64,000 nt of DNA from Chromatiaceae bacterium (GCA_024235255.1 JACKMT010000001.1:1221988-1285987), one strand, 5' to 3'; positions 52,039 through 61,855 are shown, counted from the first letter of the stretch. A program made the numbers and translations. Notes: generated from the sequence alone by a model not told the origin.

Positions 52039-54882
52039 ATGACGGATACCGGCGGTAGCGGCAGACAGAATCGCGGCAGTCTGTCGCAGACCGAACAGCT
52101 GCTCTCGATTGTTCGCACACTGGCCGCAGAGCTGCATCCAGGGGATAGGCCGCAGCGGATTAGTCTGACAACGTTGCTGGACAAAGAGCTCGGTTTCGAC
52201 AGCCTCTCCAGGGTCGAACTCATCCTGCGCATCGAGCGCAGCTTCAATGTCAGCCTGCCGCAGGCGCTGCTCGCCGAGGCGGAGACCCCGGCAGATCTGC
52301 TGCGAACCGTTGCCGCAGCGGCTCCGGCAACCGGCGGTACAGCCCGGATGAAGCGGGAAGCCGTACCGCCGCAGGATGCCGGCGAGACGCCACCCGACCT
52401 TGCCACCCTGCCCGAAGTGCTCGACTGGCACCTGGCTAAGCATCCCCAACGCCCGCACATCTACCTGCACCACGAAGTCGACACGGCCCAGGCGATAAGT
52501 TACGCCGACCTGCAGCGCAGTGCACTGGATGTCGCAGGCGGGCTGCAGGCACTCGGCCTTGGCAAAGGAGACCGGGTGGCGGTGATGCTGCCGACCGGCG
52601 CGGACTATCTCTACTGCTTCTTCGGCACGCTGCTGATCGGCGCGATTCCGGTACCCATCTACCCGCCGGTTCGTATGTCTCAGCTGGAAGATCATCTGCG
52701 CAGGCATGCGGCGATCCTGCGCAACGCCGGCACGCAGCTGCTGATCACGCTGCCCGAAGCAAAGGCGGTGACCCGACTGCTGCAGGCACAGGTAGAGACG
52801 ATGCGGTGGATTGCAACGCCGGCTGAGCTGGCTGTCGGCAGCCACGGATTTACCGCCAACCCCATCAGCGCAGAAGAGACCGCTTTTCTGCAGTACACAT
52901 CCGGCAGTACCGGGCAGCCGAAAGGGGTGGTGCTAAGCCACGCCGACCTGCTGGCCAACATCCGCGCCATGGGTAAAGCGGTTCAGGCAAGCGCACAAGA
53001 TATCTTTGTCAGCTGGCTGCCGCTGTACCACGATATGGGGCTGATCGGCGCCTGGCTGGGCAGCCTGTACTATGCAATGCCGCTGGTGCTGATGTCGCCA
53101 TTGGCGTTTCTCGCACGCCCGCAACGCTGGCTGTGGGCGATCCACGAATATCGCGGAACCCTGTCGGCGGCGCCCAACTTCGCCTACGAACTCTGCCTGA
53201 ACAAGATCAGGGATCAGGATATCGCAGGTCTGGACCTCAGCTCCTGGCGGCTGGCATTCAACGGTGCCGAACCGGTGAGCCCTCGCACGCTGTCGGGTTT
53301 CAGTCAACGATTTTCCAACTATGGGTTTCGCAGCGAATGCATGACACCGGTGTATGGATTGGCCGAAGCGGCGGTGGGTCTCGCCTTCCCCCCGCTCAAC
53401 CGGGGGCCGCTGATAGACCGCGTCAAACGCGATCTGTTATTGACCAGCGGTAATGCGCTCCCTGCCGCTCCGGACGAACCCAATCCTCTGGAGCTGGTTG
53501 CCTGCGGTCAACCGTTGCCCGGCTATCAGATCCGGATCGTCGATGAGCGCGGCAGGGAGCTGCCGGAGCGGCGCGAGGGCGAGGTCCAGTTTAACGGACC
53601 TTCGGCCACCAGCGGCTACTACCGCAATCCGGAGGCCAGCCGTGAGCTGTTCGACGGCGCCTGGCTGAGCACCGGCGATCGCGGCTATATCGCCGGTGGC
53701 GATATCTATCTCACCAGCCGCCGCAAGGAGCTGATCATCCGCGGCGGCCGCAACATCTATCCGTATGAAGCAGAGCAGGCGGTCGGCGAAATCGCCGGTA
53801 TACGCAAGGGGTGCGTCACAATGTTCGGCGCGACGGATCCTGTATCAGCCACCGAAAAAGTGGTGCTGGTGGCGGAATCCAGGGAGGAGCGACCCGCATC
53901 CCGGGCGATGCTGCGGCAGCAGGTCGTTGCCGCTGTCACGGACCTGCTGGGCATGCCGCCCGACGACGTGGTCATCTCCCCTCCCCACACAGTACTGAAA
54001 ACATCCAGCGGAAAAATCCGCCGCGACGCCGTTCGGCAACTATATGAAAGAGGCGAGCTGAATCAACGCTCGCGCGCCGTTTGGCGGCAACTCCTGCGGC
54101 TTGCGGCAGAATCAATCAAGCCGAGCTGGCGGCGTCTGCAACAACGCCTGCTGGACAATGCCTATGCACTCTATGCACAGCTGCTCTTCTGGCTGCTGGC
54201 ACCGATCGTCTGGCTGCTGGTGGTGATCCTTCCGGGATCGCAGCTGCGCTGGCGCACGATGCGGGCCGGCGCCCGGCTGCTGTTTCTCCTCGCCGGGATC
54301 AGCGTACGTGTAGCGGGCATCGAACGACTGCCTGCATCCGGAAGCTATGTCCTCGTTGCCAATCACAGCAGCTATCTGGACGGCGTGGTACTGGCCGCCG
54401 CACTGCCGAGCGAGTTCGCCTTCATTGCTAAAGGGGAGCTGCAGAACCAACTGCTGCCAAGGCTGTTTCTGCAGCGGATCGGAGCCCTCTTCGTCGAACG
54501 ATTCGATCGTCAACGAGGCGTCGAGGATGCCCGCTTCATCGAAAAAACGCTCGCAAACGCACGATCGCTGCTCTATTTTCCTGAGGGCACACTAAGGCGC
54601 GCGCCCGGCCTGCTGCCCTTTCGCATGGGCGCGTTCACAGCCGCTGCGGGCGCTGGGGCTCCGGTAGTGCCGATTGTCATCAAGGGCACCCGTTCCATAC
54701 TGCGCGACCGCTCCTGGTTTCCCCATCGCGGTGCGGTAACTATCGTTATTGGCGAGCCGATCGCTGCCGGAGGTACAGATTGGTCCTTTGCAATCGAACT
54801 GCGCAACCAGGCACGTAAGACGATCCTGGCGCATCTGGACGAACCGGATCTTGGACAGGAGACGCATCTGCCGACAATTTAA
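52039..54882 (+). CDS. ACP - AMP-ligase (FAAL-like) - PlsC acyltransferase fusion
   Basis: 947 residues from an ATG with GGAG 6 bases upstream. An acyl carrier domain (about 15-95) has the phosphopantetheine Ser55 in LGFDSLSRVEL. An AMP-forming acyl ligase domain (about 125-690) carries YTSGSTGQPKGVVLS (~286-300), SWLPLYHDMGLIGAWLGSLY and the C-terminal GKIRRDAVRQLY. The HDMGLIG motif is typical of fatty-acyl-AMP ligases. After two membrane-spanning segments a PlsC domain contains NHSSYLD (~775) and FPEGTLRR (~847). The protein could activate a fatty acid, load it on its own ACP and transfer it to a lipid acceptor at the membrane. Probably lipid remodelling; the acceptor is unknown. Confidence 0.9.
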   Translation: MTDTGGSGRQNRGSLSQTEQLLSIVRTLAAELHPGDRPQRISLTTLLDKELGFDSLSRVELILRIERSFNVSLPQALLAEAETPADLLRTVAAAAPATGGTARMKREAVPPQDAGETPPDLATLPEVLDWHLAKHPQRPHIYLHHEVDTAQAISYADLQRSALDVAGGLQALGLGKGDRVAVMLPTGADYLYCFFGTLLIGAIPVPIYPPVRMSQLEDHLRRHAAILRNAGTQLLITLPEAKAVTRLLQAQVETMRWIATPAELAVGSHGFTANPISAEETAFLQYTSGSTGQPKGVVLSHADLLANIRAMGKAVQASAQDIFVSWLPLYHDMGLIGAWLGSLYYAMPLVLMSPLAFLARPQRWLWAIHEYRGTLSAAPNFAYELCLNKIRDQDIAGLDLSSWRLAFNGAEPVSPRTLSGFSQRFSNYGFRSECMTPVYGLAEAAVGLAFPPLNRGPLIDRVKRDLLLTSGNALPAAPDEPNPLELVACGQPLPGYQIRIVDERGRELPERREGEVQFNGPSATSGYYRNPEASRELFDGAWLSTGDRGYIAGGDIYLTSRRKELIIRGGRNIYPYEAEQAVGEIAGIRKGCVTMFGATDPVSATEKVVLVAESREERPASRAMLRQQVVAAVTDLLGMPPDDVVISPPHTVLKTSSGKIRRDAVRQLYERGELNQRSRAVWRQLLRLAAESIKPSWRRLQQRLLDNAYALYAQLLFWLLAPIVWLLVVILPGSQLRWRTMRAGARLLFLLAGISVRVAGIERLPASGSYVLVANHSSYLDGVVLAAALPSEFAFIAKGELQNQLLPRLFLQRIGALFVERFDRQRGVEDARFIEKTLANARSLLYFPEGTLRRAPGLLPFRMGAFTAAAGAGAPVVPIVIKGTRSILRDRSWFPHRGAVTIVIGEPIAAGGTDWSFAIELRNQARKTILAHLDEPDLGQETHLPTI

Positions 54883-54987
54883 AGCCAACACCAGCGGCCT
54901 TGCCCCATTCATTAAATTGAAACAGGTTTTTCATATAAATCTGTTTAACGCAGCATTACTGCGGTCAAATCATAGAGGCTTTATTGT

Positions 54988-56688
54988 ATGGGTAAGATTG
55001 CACGAGTCCTTCGCATCGGCGAAAAAATCGGATTCGGGTTCGGCTTGGTGGGTGCGATTTTTCTCGTTGTAATCTGGCAGTATCACAACACGCTGCAGCA
55101 ATCGCTGGGTGATTACCGATCGCTGCAGAATATTCACGTTGCCAAAAAAGTGGATATGTTAAAAATCGAAAGCAGTATGCGTGAAGCGCGCCGTGCAGAA
55201 AAAGATTTCCTGCTGCAACGTACCGAAGATTTCGCCCGGGACGCTGATACCCATTTACACGATGCCCTGCTTATCACTGCAGAGCTGGGCAGGATCGACC
55301 CGGAATCCGCTCCGGTCGCAGAGCAAATCACGGGACTGATCGAGGTTTACCGGGAAAAGTTCCAGGCTACGGTGGATGCCTGGGAAAAAAAGGGCCTGGA
55401 CCACAACTCGGGGCTGCAGGGGGCATTTCGTGAGGCGGCACACGAACTGGAGGCGATGGCGGGAAACTTCGATGTGGATAGCCTCTATCTGCAACTGCTC
55501 CAGATTCGTCGCGGTGAAAAGGATCTCGGCCTAAGAAGAGAACAGCAGTATCGAGCGCATGTGCTCAGCCTGTTGCTCGAATTCGAAAACAAAACTGCTG
55601 CCTCCAAATTGGATGCCAGCGTAAAAACACTACTGCTCCAAGAGATCGAAACCTACCGCCACTCGTTCGAGAATTATGCTTCCAGTGCACTTTCCAATGC
55701 CGATATTCAAGGCGGGAAAGGGCCATTCCGCCAGACCGCTCACCGGATCGAAGCGCTGCTGAACAACCATCGCATACCGGATATGGCAAACAACATCCTG
55801 CAGCTGCGGCGGCGCGAAAAAGACTATCTGCTTCGAGGCGATAAAATCTACGTCGATATGGCGCTGAAGGAGCTGAATCTGATCCATAATCTGGTTGAGC
55901 CAGCCGCCATCTCCTCCACTCAGAAATCACACCTCCTCAGTTTATTGGAAAATTACCGCCGGGATTTTCTGGCACTGGTTGATCAGAACAACCTAATCAT
56001 AAGTATGACCGGGGAGATGAACCGGGCAGTAACCGAGATCGCTGACTTGGTCGAGAGCAATGTCAAACTTGCCAATCAAGTGGCGCAGCAGATGGTGACG
56101 GAGATCGAAGCATCATCTGCGGATAAGGAACGACTGATGCTGTGGCTGGTCGCACTGGCCACTTTGTTGGGAGTTCTGTTCGCGGTTTCCATCACCCTGC
56201 GTATCGTACGTCCCTTGCGGTCAATGGCGGGAATTCTGGATCGGTTGGCGTACGAGGAGCCAAGCGAGCGGCTGCCCTTCTATACCGACGGCCGAGATGA
56301 GGTCAACCTGATGGCAGGCTCAGTCAACACCATGGCCGATAACAAGGCACGGTTGATCAACTGGTGGAAAAGCACCATGCGTGAAGCCGCTGCCTGTGAG
56401 AATCTTGAGATGACACTGAATAAAACGCGGGACGATCCAGCCAGGGCGGAAGCTGAAACAGAATTCAGGCAAGCCTTATCGGCTCGTCACGAACTGCTGC
56501 TCCAGCAGTTTCAAAAGTTGCATGACCTGAATGGAAACATAATAAAACATGCGGAGTCTTTACGCCGTGAAGTACACGTGGGGCAGACGCAATCCAGCAT
56601 CAACACGATTAGCTATTCCGCCCGCTCCTTGCAAAGTATCCTTGAATTAATCGGTTTCCAGGAGCATGCCAAAAAACCTGCCGCGTAA
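54988..56688 (+). CDS. HBM-type membrane sensor with three helical repeats and no known output domain
   Basis: 566 residues. An N-terminal helix (IGFGFGLVGAIFLVVIWQYH) and a second (LMLWLVALATLLGVLFAVSI, ~385-410) bracket a large periplasmic helical region. That region has three copies of an RRxEKDxxLR motif, at about residues 68-78, 174-183 and 274-283, each followed ~50 residues later by YRxxF (121, 223, 323). This is HBM-like (helical bimodular) architecture with an extra unit. A HAMP-like segment follows helix 2. The last ~110 residues lack MA, kinase or GGDEF signatures. It may signal through a partner protein. It is preceded by the acyltransferase fusion (105-base gap). Confidence 0.8.
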   Translation: MGKIARVLRIGEKIGFGFGLVGAIFLVVIWQYHNTLQQSLGDYRSLQNIHVAKKVDMLKIESSMREARRAEKDFLLQRTEDFARDADTHLHDALLITAELGRIDPESAPVAEQITGLIEVYREKFQATVDAWEKKGLDHNSGLQGAFREAAHELEAMAGNFDVDSLYLQLLQIRRGEKDLGLRREQQYRAHVLSLLLEFENKTAASKLDASVKTLLLQEIETYRHSFENYASSALSNADIQGGKGPFRQTAHRIEALLNNHRIPDMANNILQLRRREKDYLLRGDKIYVDMALKELNLIHNLVEPAAISSTQKSHLLSLLENYRRDFLALVDQNNLIISMTGEMNRAVTEIADLVESNVKLANQVAQQMVTEIEASSADKERLMLWLVALATLLGVLFAVSITLRIVRPLRSMAGILDRLAYEEPSERLPFYTDGRDEVNLMAGSVNTMADNKARLINWWKSTMREAAACENLEMTLNKTRDDPARAEAETEFRQALSARHELLLQQFQKLHDLNGNIIKHAESLRREVHVGQTQSSINTISYSARSLQSILELIGFQEHAKKPAA

Positions 56689-57131
56689 TGTTTAGCCGCA
56701 GCAGCATATAGACCCGAAGGTTTGAGCGACGCGCGGTCTTTCAGCGCCTGAATCGAGGTTTGGTCGTCAATACAGCGAATAATCTTGCTGACGACCTGGT
56801 TCCTAGGAATGTATGTCCTGACGCAACCGATAGCTTTTTGACACCGCTAATCAAATAGTCAGTTGGCCTGCTCGACTGGCAGCTTCCGTCACCCCGGTTA
56901 TAAACATCCAGCAGTCGTTCTATGTCGGCAAGTCCTTTGGCAACGAGCGGCTATACGACTACTCCAAATTAAGAGTACTGGCGATTAGTAATAGCGAACT
57001 TTGTGGATTTATCGCATTGGAATCCAATGCGGATACTGTAACGTGTAAACATGACGGAAACAGGTTTTGGCCAACGCGGAAATGTTCGCCGAATGCTGAT
57101 CTGTTATTTCTGTTTGCTGTTTGTGTTTGGG
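56689..57131. other. 443-base gap with possible coding remnants
   Basis: No gene can be called. On the minus strand short open stretches look coding-like (one reads GLADIERLLDVYNRGD, another VVSKIIRCIDDQTSIQALKD near 56750-56830) but they are in different frames, interrupted, and have no start. They may be the ruin of a gene I cannot identify. Confidence 0.35.
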
Positions 57132-57926
57132 CTAGACCAACAGCAACCAATCGCGCCACTGCTGGAAAATATCCCGGTCCAGCGCAGCAACTGCCGAGCG
57201 CGGCTCCCCGCAAGGGCTGAACACAGGACTACCATCCAAGGAACACGAGCAGCCCCCCATCTGTTCCAGTATCAGGTGACCCGCTGCGTAGTCCCAGATT
57301 TTCTGCCTGCCGTGCAGATAGAGGTGAAAACGACCTGCAGCAGTCCAGCACCAATCCAATGCAACCGATCCGAAACTGCGCTGGGAACTATACGGAGGAG
57401 AGTGCATCAAGCGAACAACAAGGCTCGTCGGAAGCCGTTTGAAATCCACTGTCGCGATACAGCGTTGCAGCGAATCGGGTGCCGGCAGGCCTTTTAGCGG
57501 TTCGCCGTTGAGGCAGGGCAAACCACCTTTGACCGCGGAGAAACATTCATCCCTGGCCGGATCGTATACCACACCGAGCACCACTTTTCCGGCTACCATC
57601 AGGGCTACGGAAACCGCGTAGAAGGGGATACCGGCGGCAAAATTACTGGTGCCATCCAACGGGTCGACGATCCAGAGCCCCGCGCCGGGCTGTGCCAGCC
57701 GGGCAGCTTGATCAGCCGCTGTCATCTCTTCGCCCAGCAGACCATATTCCGGCCAGTGCTGCTTTAATTCGAACTCCAGCCGATCCTGTATCGCTCTGTC
57801 AGCCACGGTGACGATGCTGCCATCCTGTTTTATCTTCCGGCTGACATCGGCAAACCGGGGCAACAACTCTTGTCCGGCTACGCGTTTTATAATGGCACTG
57901 AGTGTATCTAGTTCGGGTAAAGTCAT
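57132..57926 (-). CDS. Inositol monophosphatase-family phosphatase
   Basis: 264 residues from MTLPELDTLSAIIKRV; in-frame ATGs at 57941 and 58007 are less likely because the extra residues are hydrophobic and not conserved, though no good ribosome site marks any of them. Metal-binding motifs of the family are complete: GEEM, WIVDPLDGTSNF and WDYAAGHLILEQMGG. Substrates in the family include inositol-1-phosphate, fructose bisphosphate and 3'-phosphoadenosine phosphates; the choice cannot be made here. Confidence 0.88.
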   Translation of the reverse strand: MTLPELDTLSAIIKRVAGQELLPRFADVSRKIKQDGSIVTVADRAIQDRLEFELKQHWPEYGLLGEEMTAADQAARLAQPGAGLWIVDPLDGTSNFAAGIPFYAVSVALMVAGKVVLGVVYDPARDECFSAVKGGLPCLNGEPLKGLPAPDSLQRCIATVDFKRLPTSLVVRLMHSPPYSSQRSFGSVALDWCWTAAGRFHLYLHGRQKIWDYAAGHLILEQMGGCSCSLDGSPVFSPCGEPRSAVAALDRDIFQQWRDWLLLV

Positions 57927-58111
57927 AAATGGCAGGAACATGGGTTGCGAAGTCACCCATACTAACAAAAAACAGCAGCAGCCTCGCGAGGTAAAAAACC
58001 GAATCAACCAGCCTTTGGTTTGCTGTCCGCCAGTTTGGACATTACCCGTGCAGTACCGCTTCCAATATCAGGGAGTGCGACGATGAAACAGCGTCGCGTG
58101 AATCGTCCGGT

Positions 58112-58399
58112 TCAGGAGGCGCAGAAACGCAACCCGACACCGCCGTCGTAATGGCGTACCACGATGGCCGTGTAACGCAGCAGATTGATCACCCTTCCCT
58201 CCCTTTGGACGAATACCAAGTCAATCAGGGTACCCACGGTAAAGTTTTTCCATTTGGTGTTCACAGAGACACCGCAGCGGCTGATATCCAGTGTGGTGCC
58301 ACGGCACCTGAGGGGCTCATCACGCAGATACACCTCAAGTACTGCCGCCTCTCTTCTTGCGATACGGCGATCCTTGTTAGGTGAAGTTGCACTATGCAT
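58112..58399 (-). CDS. PilZ domain protein
   Basis: 95 residues from MHSATSPNKDRRIARREAA, with GGGGA about 7 bases upstream; the frame is open to 58447. RRIARRE gives the RxxxR motif and DISRCGVSV the DxSxxG motif, so c-di-GMP binding is expected. It is a minimal single-domain PilZ protein. Confidence 0.82.
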   Translation of the reverse strand: MHSATSPNKDRRIARREAAVLEVYLRDEPLRCRGTTLDISRCGVSVNTKWKNFTVGTLIDLVFVQREGRVINLLRYTAIVVRHYDGGVGLRFCAS

Positions 58400-58696
58400 C
58401 AGTATGTCCCCGTTTGAAATTCCGAATCTTGCTAAGATCAATCTCAACCAATGAACGACTTATATGGTATGGGCCGGATTGTGTCGTCTTAGTTCAATTC
58501 AGGTATATTTAAGCATGTTACATACCATGTCTTTATTTTGTTTGATTACAATAGGTTAATATAAACATATTTCGCAATCAGCGATACCGCTGTAAAAAAT
58601 ACTGACAAGGAGCGGGTGACTCAAACAGTGCCTCAACTGTAAGCAGATGCCATCCGGGCGACGCAACTTCAGACCAGTTTTGGGGTCTCATGTTCA

Positions 58697-59470
58697 ATGC
58701 AGAGATTCATCCGCTTGCGAAAACCACTCCGGCTACTGCGTCTGATCCTGGCAGTTCTGTTTATCCTGCTGCTTGGTCCGTTTGCAGTGCTTGGATTCGG
58801 TGACCTGGATATGCACACCCATTGGCGTGACGCCAGCCATGCGAGTTCCGGCCTGGCACCCAGCCCAGAGATATTGCGGGACCCGATTATTCAGGTTTAC
58901 GGTGCACGCGCGTACAACTGGCGCGGTGCTTTCGGCATTCACACCTGGATCGCCACCAAAAGGCGCAATAGCGAGCACTATACCGTCTACCAGGTTATCG
59001 GCTGGAATCTTTACCGGGGCCATTCCGTGGTATCGGTGCAGCAAGGGGGGGTACCAGATTTCCTCTGGTTCAACGCAGTGCCGGAACTGCTTCTTGAACG
59101 CCGTGGCGAGAGTACCGAAATATTGATCGACCAGATCGAAGCTGCAGTGGACGATTACCCTTACACTCACCGATACAAGGTTTGGCCAGGTCCCAACAGC
59201 AATAGTTTTACCGCTTTTGTCGCGCGTCAGGTGCCTGAGCTTGGGTTGGATCTGCCACCCACGGCAATTGGCAAGGATTATCTGCCGGACGGCAAGCTGT
59301 TCGGACCAACGCCCAGCGGGACTGGTTGGCAGTTTTCCCTGTTCGGACTGCTGGGAGCAAGCCTGGCACGTGAAGAGGGGGTAGAGCTAAATCTTCTCGG
59401 GCTCTCGTTCGGCTTCGATGCCAACGATTTGGCACTGCGGCTACCCGGCATTGGACGGGTGCAGCTTTAA
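58697..59470 (+). CDS. DUF3750 membrane-anchored protein
   Basis: 257 residues with one N-terminal helix (LLRLILAVLFILLLGPFAVL). The family core is seen in IIQVYGARAYNWRGAFGIHT, WNLYRGHSVVSVQQGGVPD and PYTHRYKVWPGPNSNSFTAF, then the LDLPPTAIGKDYLPDG segment. DUF3750 has no assigned function; its conserved His/Asn/Ser pattern suggests a hydrolase-like periplasmic fold. The 297-base upstream gap (58400-58696) contains AT-rich sequence and no gene. Confidence 0.87.
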   Translation: MQRFIRLRKPLRLLRLILAVLFILLLGPFAVLGFGDLDMHTHWRDASHASSGLAPSPEILRDPIIQVYGARAYNWRGAFGIHTWIATKRRNSEHYTVYQVIGWNLYRGHSVVSVQQGGVPDFLWFNAVPELLLERRGESTEILIDQIEAAVDDYPYTHRYKVWPGPNSNSFTAFVARQVPELGLDLPPTAIGKDYLPDGKLFGPTPSGTGWQFSLFGLLGASLAREEGVELNLLGLSFGFDANDLALRLPGIGRVQL

Positions 59471-59929
59471 GACCTGTCAGCACTAATCGAGCGATCTCGG
59501 GGCCTGCCATGTGGACAACGGGGCCTCTTTCCGCAGCACTTCGTTTCTCCTGGTTTTACTCACCTGCTGCCTCACGGCAATCACATCTCAGCGTCGCGCC
59601 GGAAGTGAAGGTGGAGTGTCAGCAAACTTTACGTTAACGACGAGGATTTAAAGTCAATTAGCGCAAGCCAATGAAAACCTTATAAATATTAATGTGGCAC
59701 ATTTGCTGCTTACACTAAGCTCAGTATCAGGCAACTAATCCAGGTCTGGTACCTCTCAGAAAAGAACGTTGTAGATTAATAACAACACCAAAGCAGTAAC
59801 GACTCATACCGCCAGAGTCAGTCTGGCGGTCTTTTTTTGCACCTCGAAATAAACCATAACCACCATGGCAGCCCGTTCGGTAGCAAAAACTCAGCGCCTC
59901 GCCGTCCTCACTGAGCTGCTGCATCAATG
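59471..59929 (+). other. 459-base gap ending in a terminator; possible small RNA
   Basis: No protein gene was found. The last ~120 bases before the terminator at 59808 could be a small RNA: a TACACT element at 59711-59716 might be a -10 box, but there is no good -35. The alternative is a long 3' untranslated region of the DUF3750 gene. Confidence 0.3.
59808..59837 (+). terminator. Rho-independent terminator
   Basis: CCGCCAGA-GTCAG-TCTGGCGG stem-loop followed by TCTTTTTTT, a textbook intrinsic terminator for plus-strand transcripts. Confidence 0.88.
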
Positions 59930-60250
59930 TCAGCAGCGGCCTTTCTTTCGCTGGCCCGGCGGACAATGATATGCGTGCGGATGATCGCCACGGTCAGAGC
60001 GGTGCCTGATCTGCCGGTTCGGAGGCGGCGTAGGACTGTCACCATCCTCCCTGGTATTAAATGCTGCGCCAACCGCCCCGCCAAGCGCACCGCCGATGAT
60101 CGCGGCGTCACGGCCGCCGATCTCATTGCCGATTGCGGCACCGGCGGCTGCACCGATACCACTACCGATAGCGGCGTCTAGTGTCGAGCTGTCGGCATTT
60201 ATATCTAGCGCCAGCAAGCTAAGGGAAAAAAACAAGTATTTGATCTTCAT
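59930..60250 (-). CDS. Small exported glycine-zipper protein
   Basis: 106 residues. Signal peptide (YLFFSLSLLALDINADS), then alternating glycine-zipper segments (AAIGSGIGAAAGAAIGNEIG and AAIIGGALGGAVGAAF) and a His/Arg/Pro-rich tail ending in Cys. The zipper probably inserts into or oligomerises at a membrane. No strong ribosome site is visible before the ATG at 60250, and the frame is open to 60361. Related in type to the lipoprotein at 16946 but without a lipobox. Confidence 0.75.
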   Translation of the reverse strand: MKIKYLFFSLSLLALDINADSSTLDAAIGSGIGAAAGAAIGNEIGGRDAAIIGGALGGAVGAAFNTREDGDSPTPPPNRQIRHRSDRGDHPHAYHCPPGQRKKGRC

Positions 60251-60411
60251 TGAGTTATAGACGCCCGGTTCAGGACAATTGAATAGTGCTATTTTAACGT
60301 CCCCCACCAATGCAGCTTGAGCGATGTCTGTCACAATCCGATGAATTGAATAGGGCAACACACGTGCTATTTTTTGTCTTCTTTACCCAATTGCATGGCA
60401 TCTAAGTGTAC

Positions 60412-61080
60412 TCAGCCGACAATCCCGAGGAGTTCCCCCGCTGACTGGAGAAAGACCTCTGAATCAATCGGTTTTCCCAGGTACTGGATGCCTTGGCGCG
60501 GAGCATCTGCTATAGATGGCGCGTTGCTCAATCTGGTGCAGATGATTACCGGCACTTCCAGCCTGATCAGTCGGAACTCGGGGCAATTCCAGGCCGATCA
60601 GGCGAGGCCTGGTCCGATCTGTCACCAGCAGATCAAACTTGTCGAAATATTGCTGAAACAGCTTTAACGTTGCCCGCTTTCACTTTTAATGGTGACCCGA
60701 CAACCGTTAGTTTCCAGTAATTCTCCGAATCTATTCTGCCAGCTGCAACTCATCGTCCACCACCAGGATATGCTTACCCTCACCATGCCTAATTGCAAAT
60801 GCAGACTCAACCGCCACGGTTGATTTTACCGCCGCATCCACGACTACCGGGAATAAGAGGTGAAAAGTCGTGCCCCGACCCGGCTCGGTATCGATGAAAA
60901 TATGCCCTTTAAGGCTTTTGATTATTCCGTGCAGCACTGCCATGCACTATTCCGGTGCTTTTGACGATATCTTTGGTGGTACAGAAGCGTTCGAATATCT
61001 GCTTCGCTATCTCCCGGTGTCATGCCATAAGCGGTACCGGTCACCGACAATTCTAGCCAATCGCATTCTCCGCTGCGGAA
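60412..61080 (-). pseudogene. Decayed hybrid histidine kinase (ATPase domain plus receiver)
   Basis: Fragments on the minus strand read in order through a hybrid sensor kinase: LSVTGTAYGMTPG and IFERF-like pieces (frameshifted, ~60980-61070), MAVLHGIIKSLKGHIFIDTE and PGRGTTFHLLFPV of the HATPase domain, GEGKHILVVDDELQLAE of a receiver, a stop codon, then FQQYFDKFDLLVTD and finally IQYLGKPIDSEVFLQSAGEL before a stop at 60412. At least two frameshifts and several stops break it. It is clearly a dead gene, with the sensor half gone. Confidence 0.75.
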
Positions 61081-61204
61081 AATTCATGGTTTATTCCCGC
61101 CGCAAGCGGCGTGGTATTGTTGAACAAATGGTGTTAACAGGTTTGAATCAGTAAGATATCGCGATCATTAATCGAGTGGTTATTAATTACTGGTATTCTG
61201 CAAA

Positions 61205-61687
61205 GTGATCACGCCAACAAAACTCGCACCGGATAGTGAACAAGACCTGCTGTTTATGCAGAGGGCGATTGAACTGGCCGGACGGGCCGAGCAGGAGGGA
61301 GAGGTTCCGGTCGGTGCGCTTCTTGTCAAAGACGGCGAGATTGTCGGCGAGGGCTGGAACCGGCCCATCGGCAGTCACGATCCCAGCGCTCATGCAGAGA
61401 TTACAGCGTTGCGCGATGCGGCAGCCAAACTGCAGAATTACCGGCTTCCGGGAACTACGCTCTATGTCACACTGGAGCCCTGCCCCATGTGTGCCGGTGC
61501 AATTGTTCACGCACGGGTCGACCGGGTTGTGTACGGCGCAACAGATCCAAAAGGTGGTGCTGCGGGCAGTGTTTTCGACCTATTGCCGTCAGACCACCGT
61601 TTTAACCATCAAGTTGACGTCGATGGCGGGGTTTTCGAGGATAGATGCCGAGACCAACTGCGTGCGTTTTTTCGCGTGCGGCGCTGA
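61205..61687 (+). CDS. tadA: tRNA adenosine(34) deaminase TadA
   Basis: 160 residues from a GTG; no ribosome site is obvious and the next ATG (61256) would remove part of the first helix. The zinc-dependent deaminase motifs are intact: HAEI (catalytic Glu) and PCPMCAGA, with the typical GEVPVGALLVKDGEIVGEG start. The enzyme converts A34 to inosine in the tRNA-Arg(ACG) anticodon and is essential in many bacteria. It sits alone between a dead kinase and a repeat region. Confidence 0.94.
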   Translation: MITPTKLAPDSEQDLLFMQRAIELAGRAEQEGEVPVGALLVKDGEIVGEGWNRPIGSHDPSAHAEITALRDAAAKLQNYRLPGTTLYVTLEPCPMCAGAIVHARVDRVVYGATDPKGGAAGSVFDLLPSDHRFNHQVDVDGGVFEDRCRDQLRAFFRVRR

Positions 61688-61821
61688 CATAACTCAACGC
61701 ACTTTGTGTTGTGGCAATTTGCTTTTCCAACGCCGTTGAATTGGTAAATGATTCAGTCGGGATTATGAGCAGAGATCACGTCACATCTGCTTGAAATTAA
61801 GAATAAGCGCATAACAGAAGG

Positions 61822-61838
61822 CCCGGCCAATCGGCCGG
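61822..61838 (+). terminator. GC-rich hairpin after tadA
   Basis: CCCGGCCAATCGGCCGGA forms a compact stem with a 4-base loop, 135 bases after the tadA stop. No T-run follows, so termination is uncertain. Confidence 0.35.
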
Positions 61839-61855
61839 ACCCACTGCCACTTCAA

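Noticed and set aside
58570..58696. Riboswitch upstream of the DUF3750 gene
   Set aside because: There is a small hairpin (AGACC/GGTCT) but none of the conserved cores of known riboswitches.
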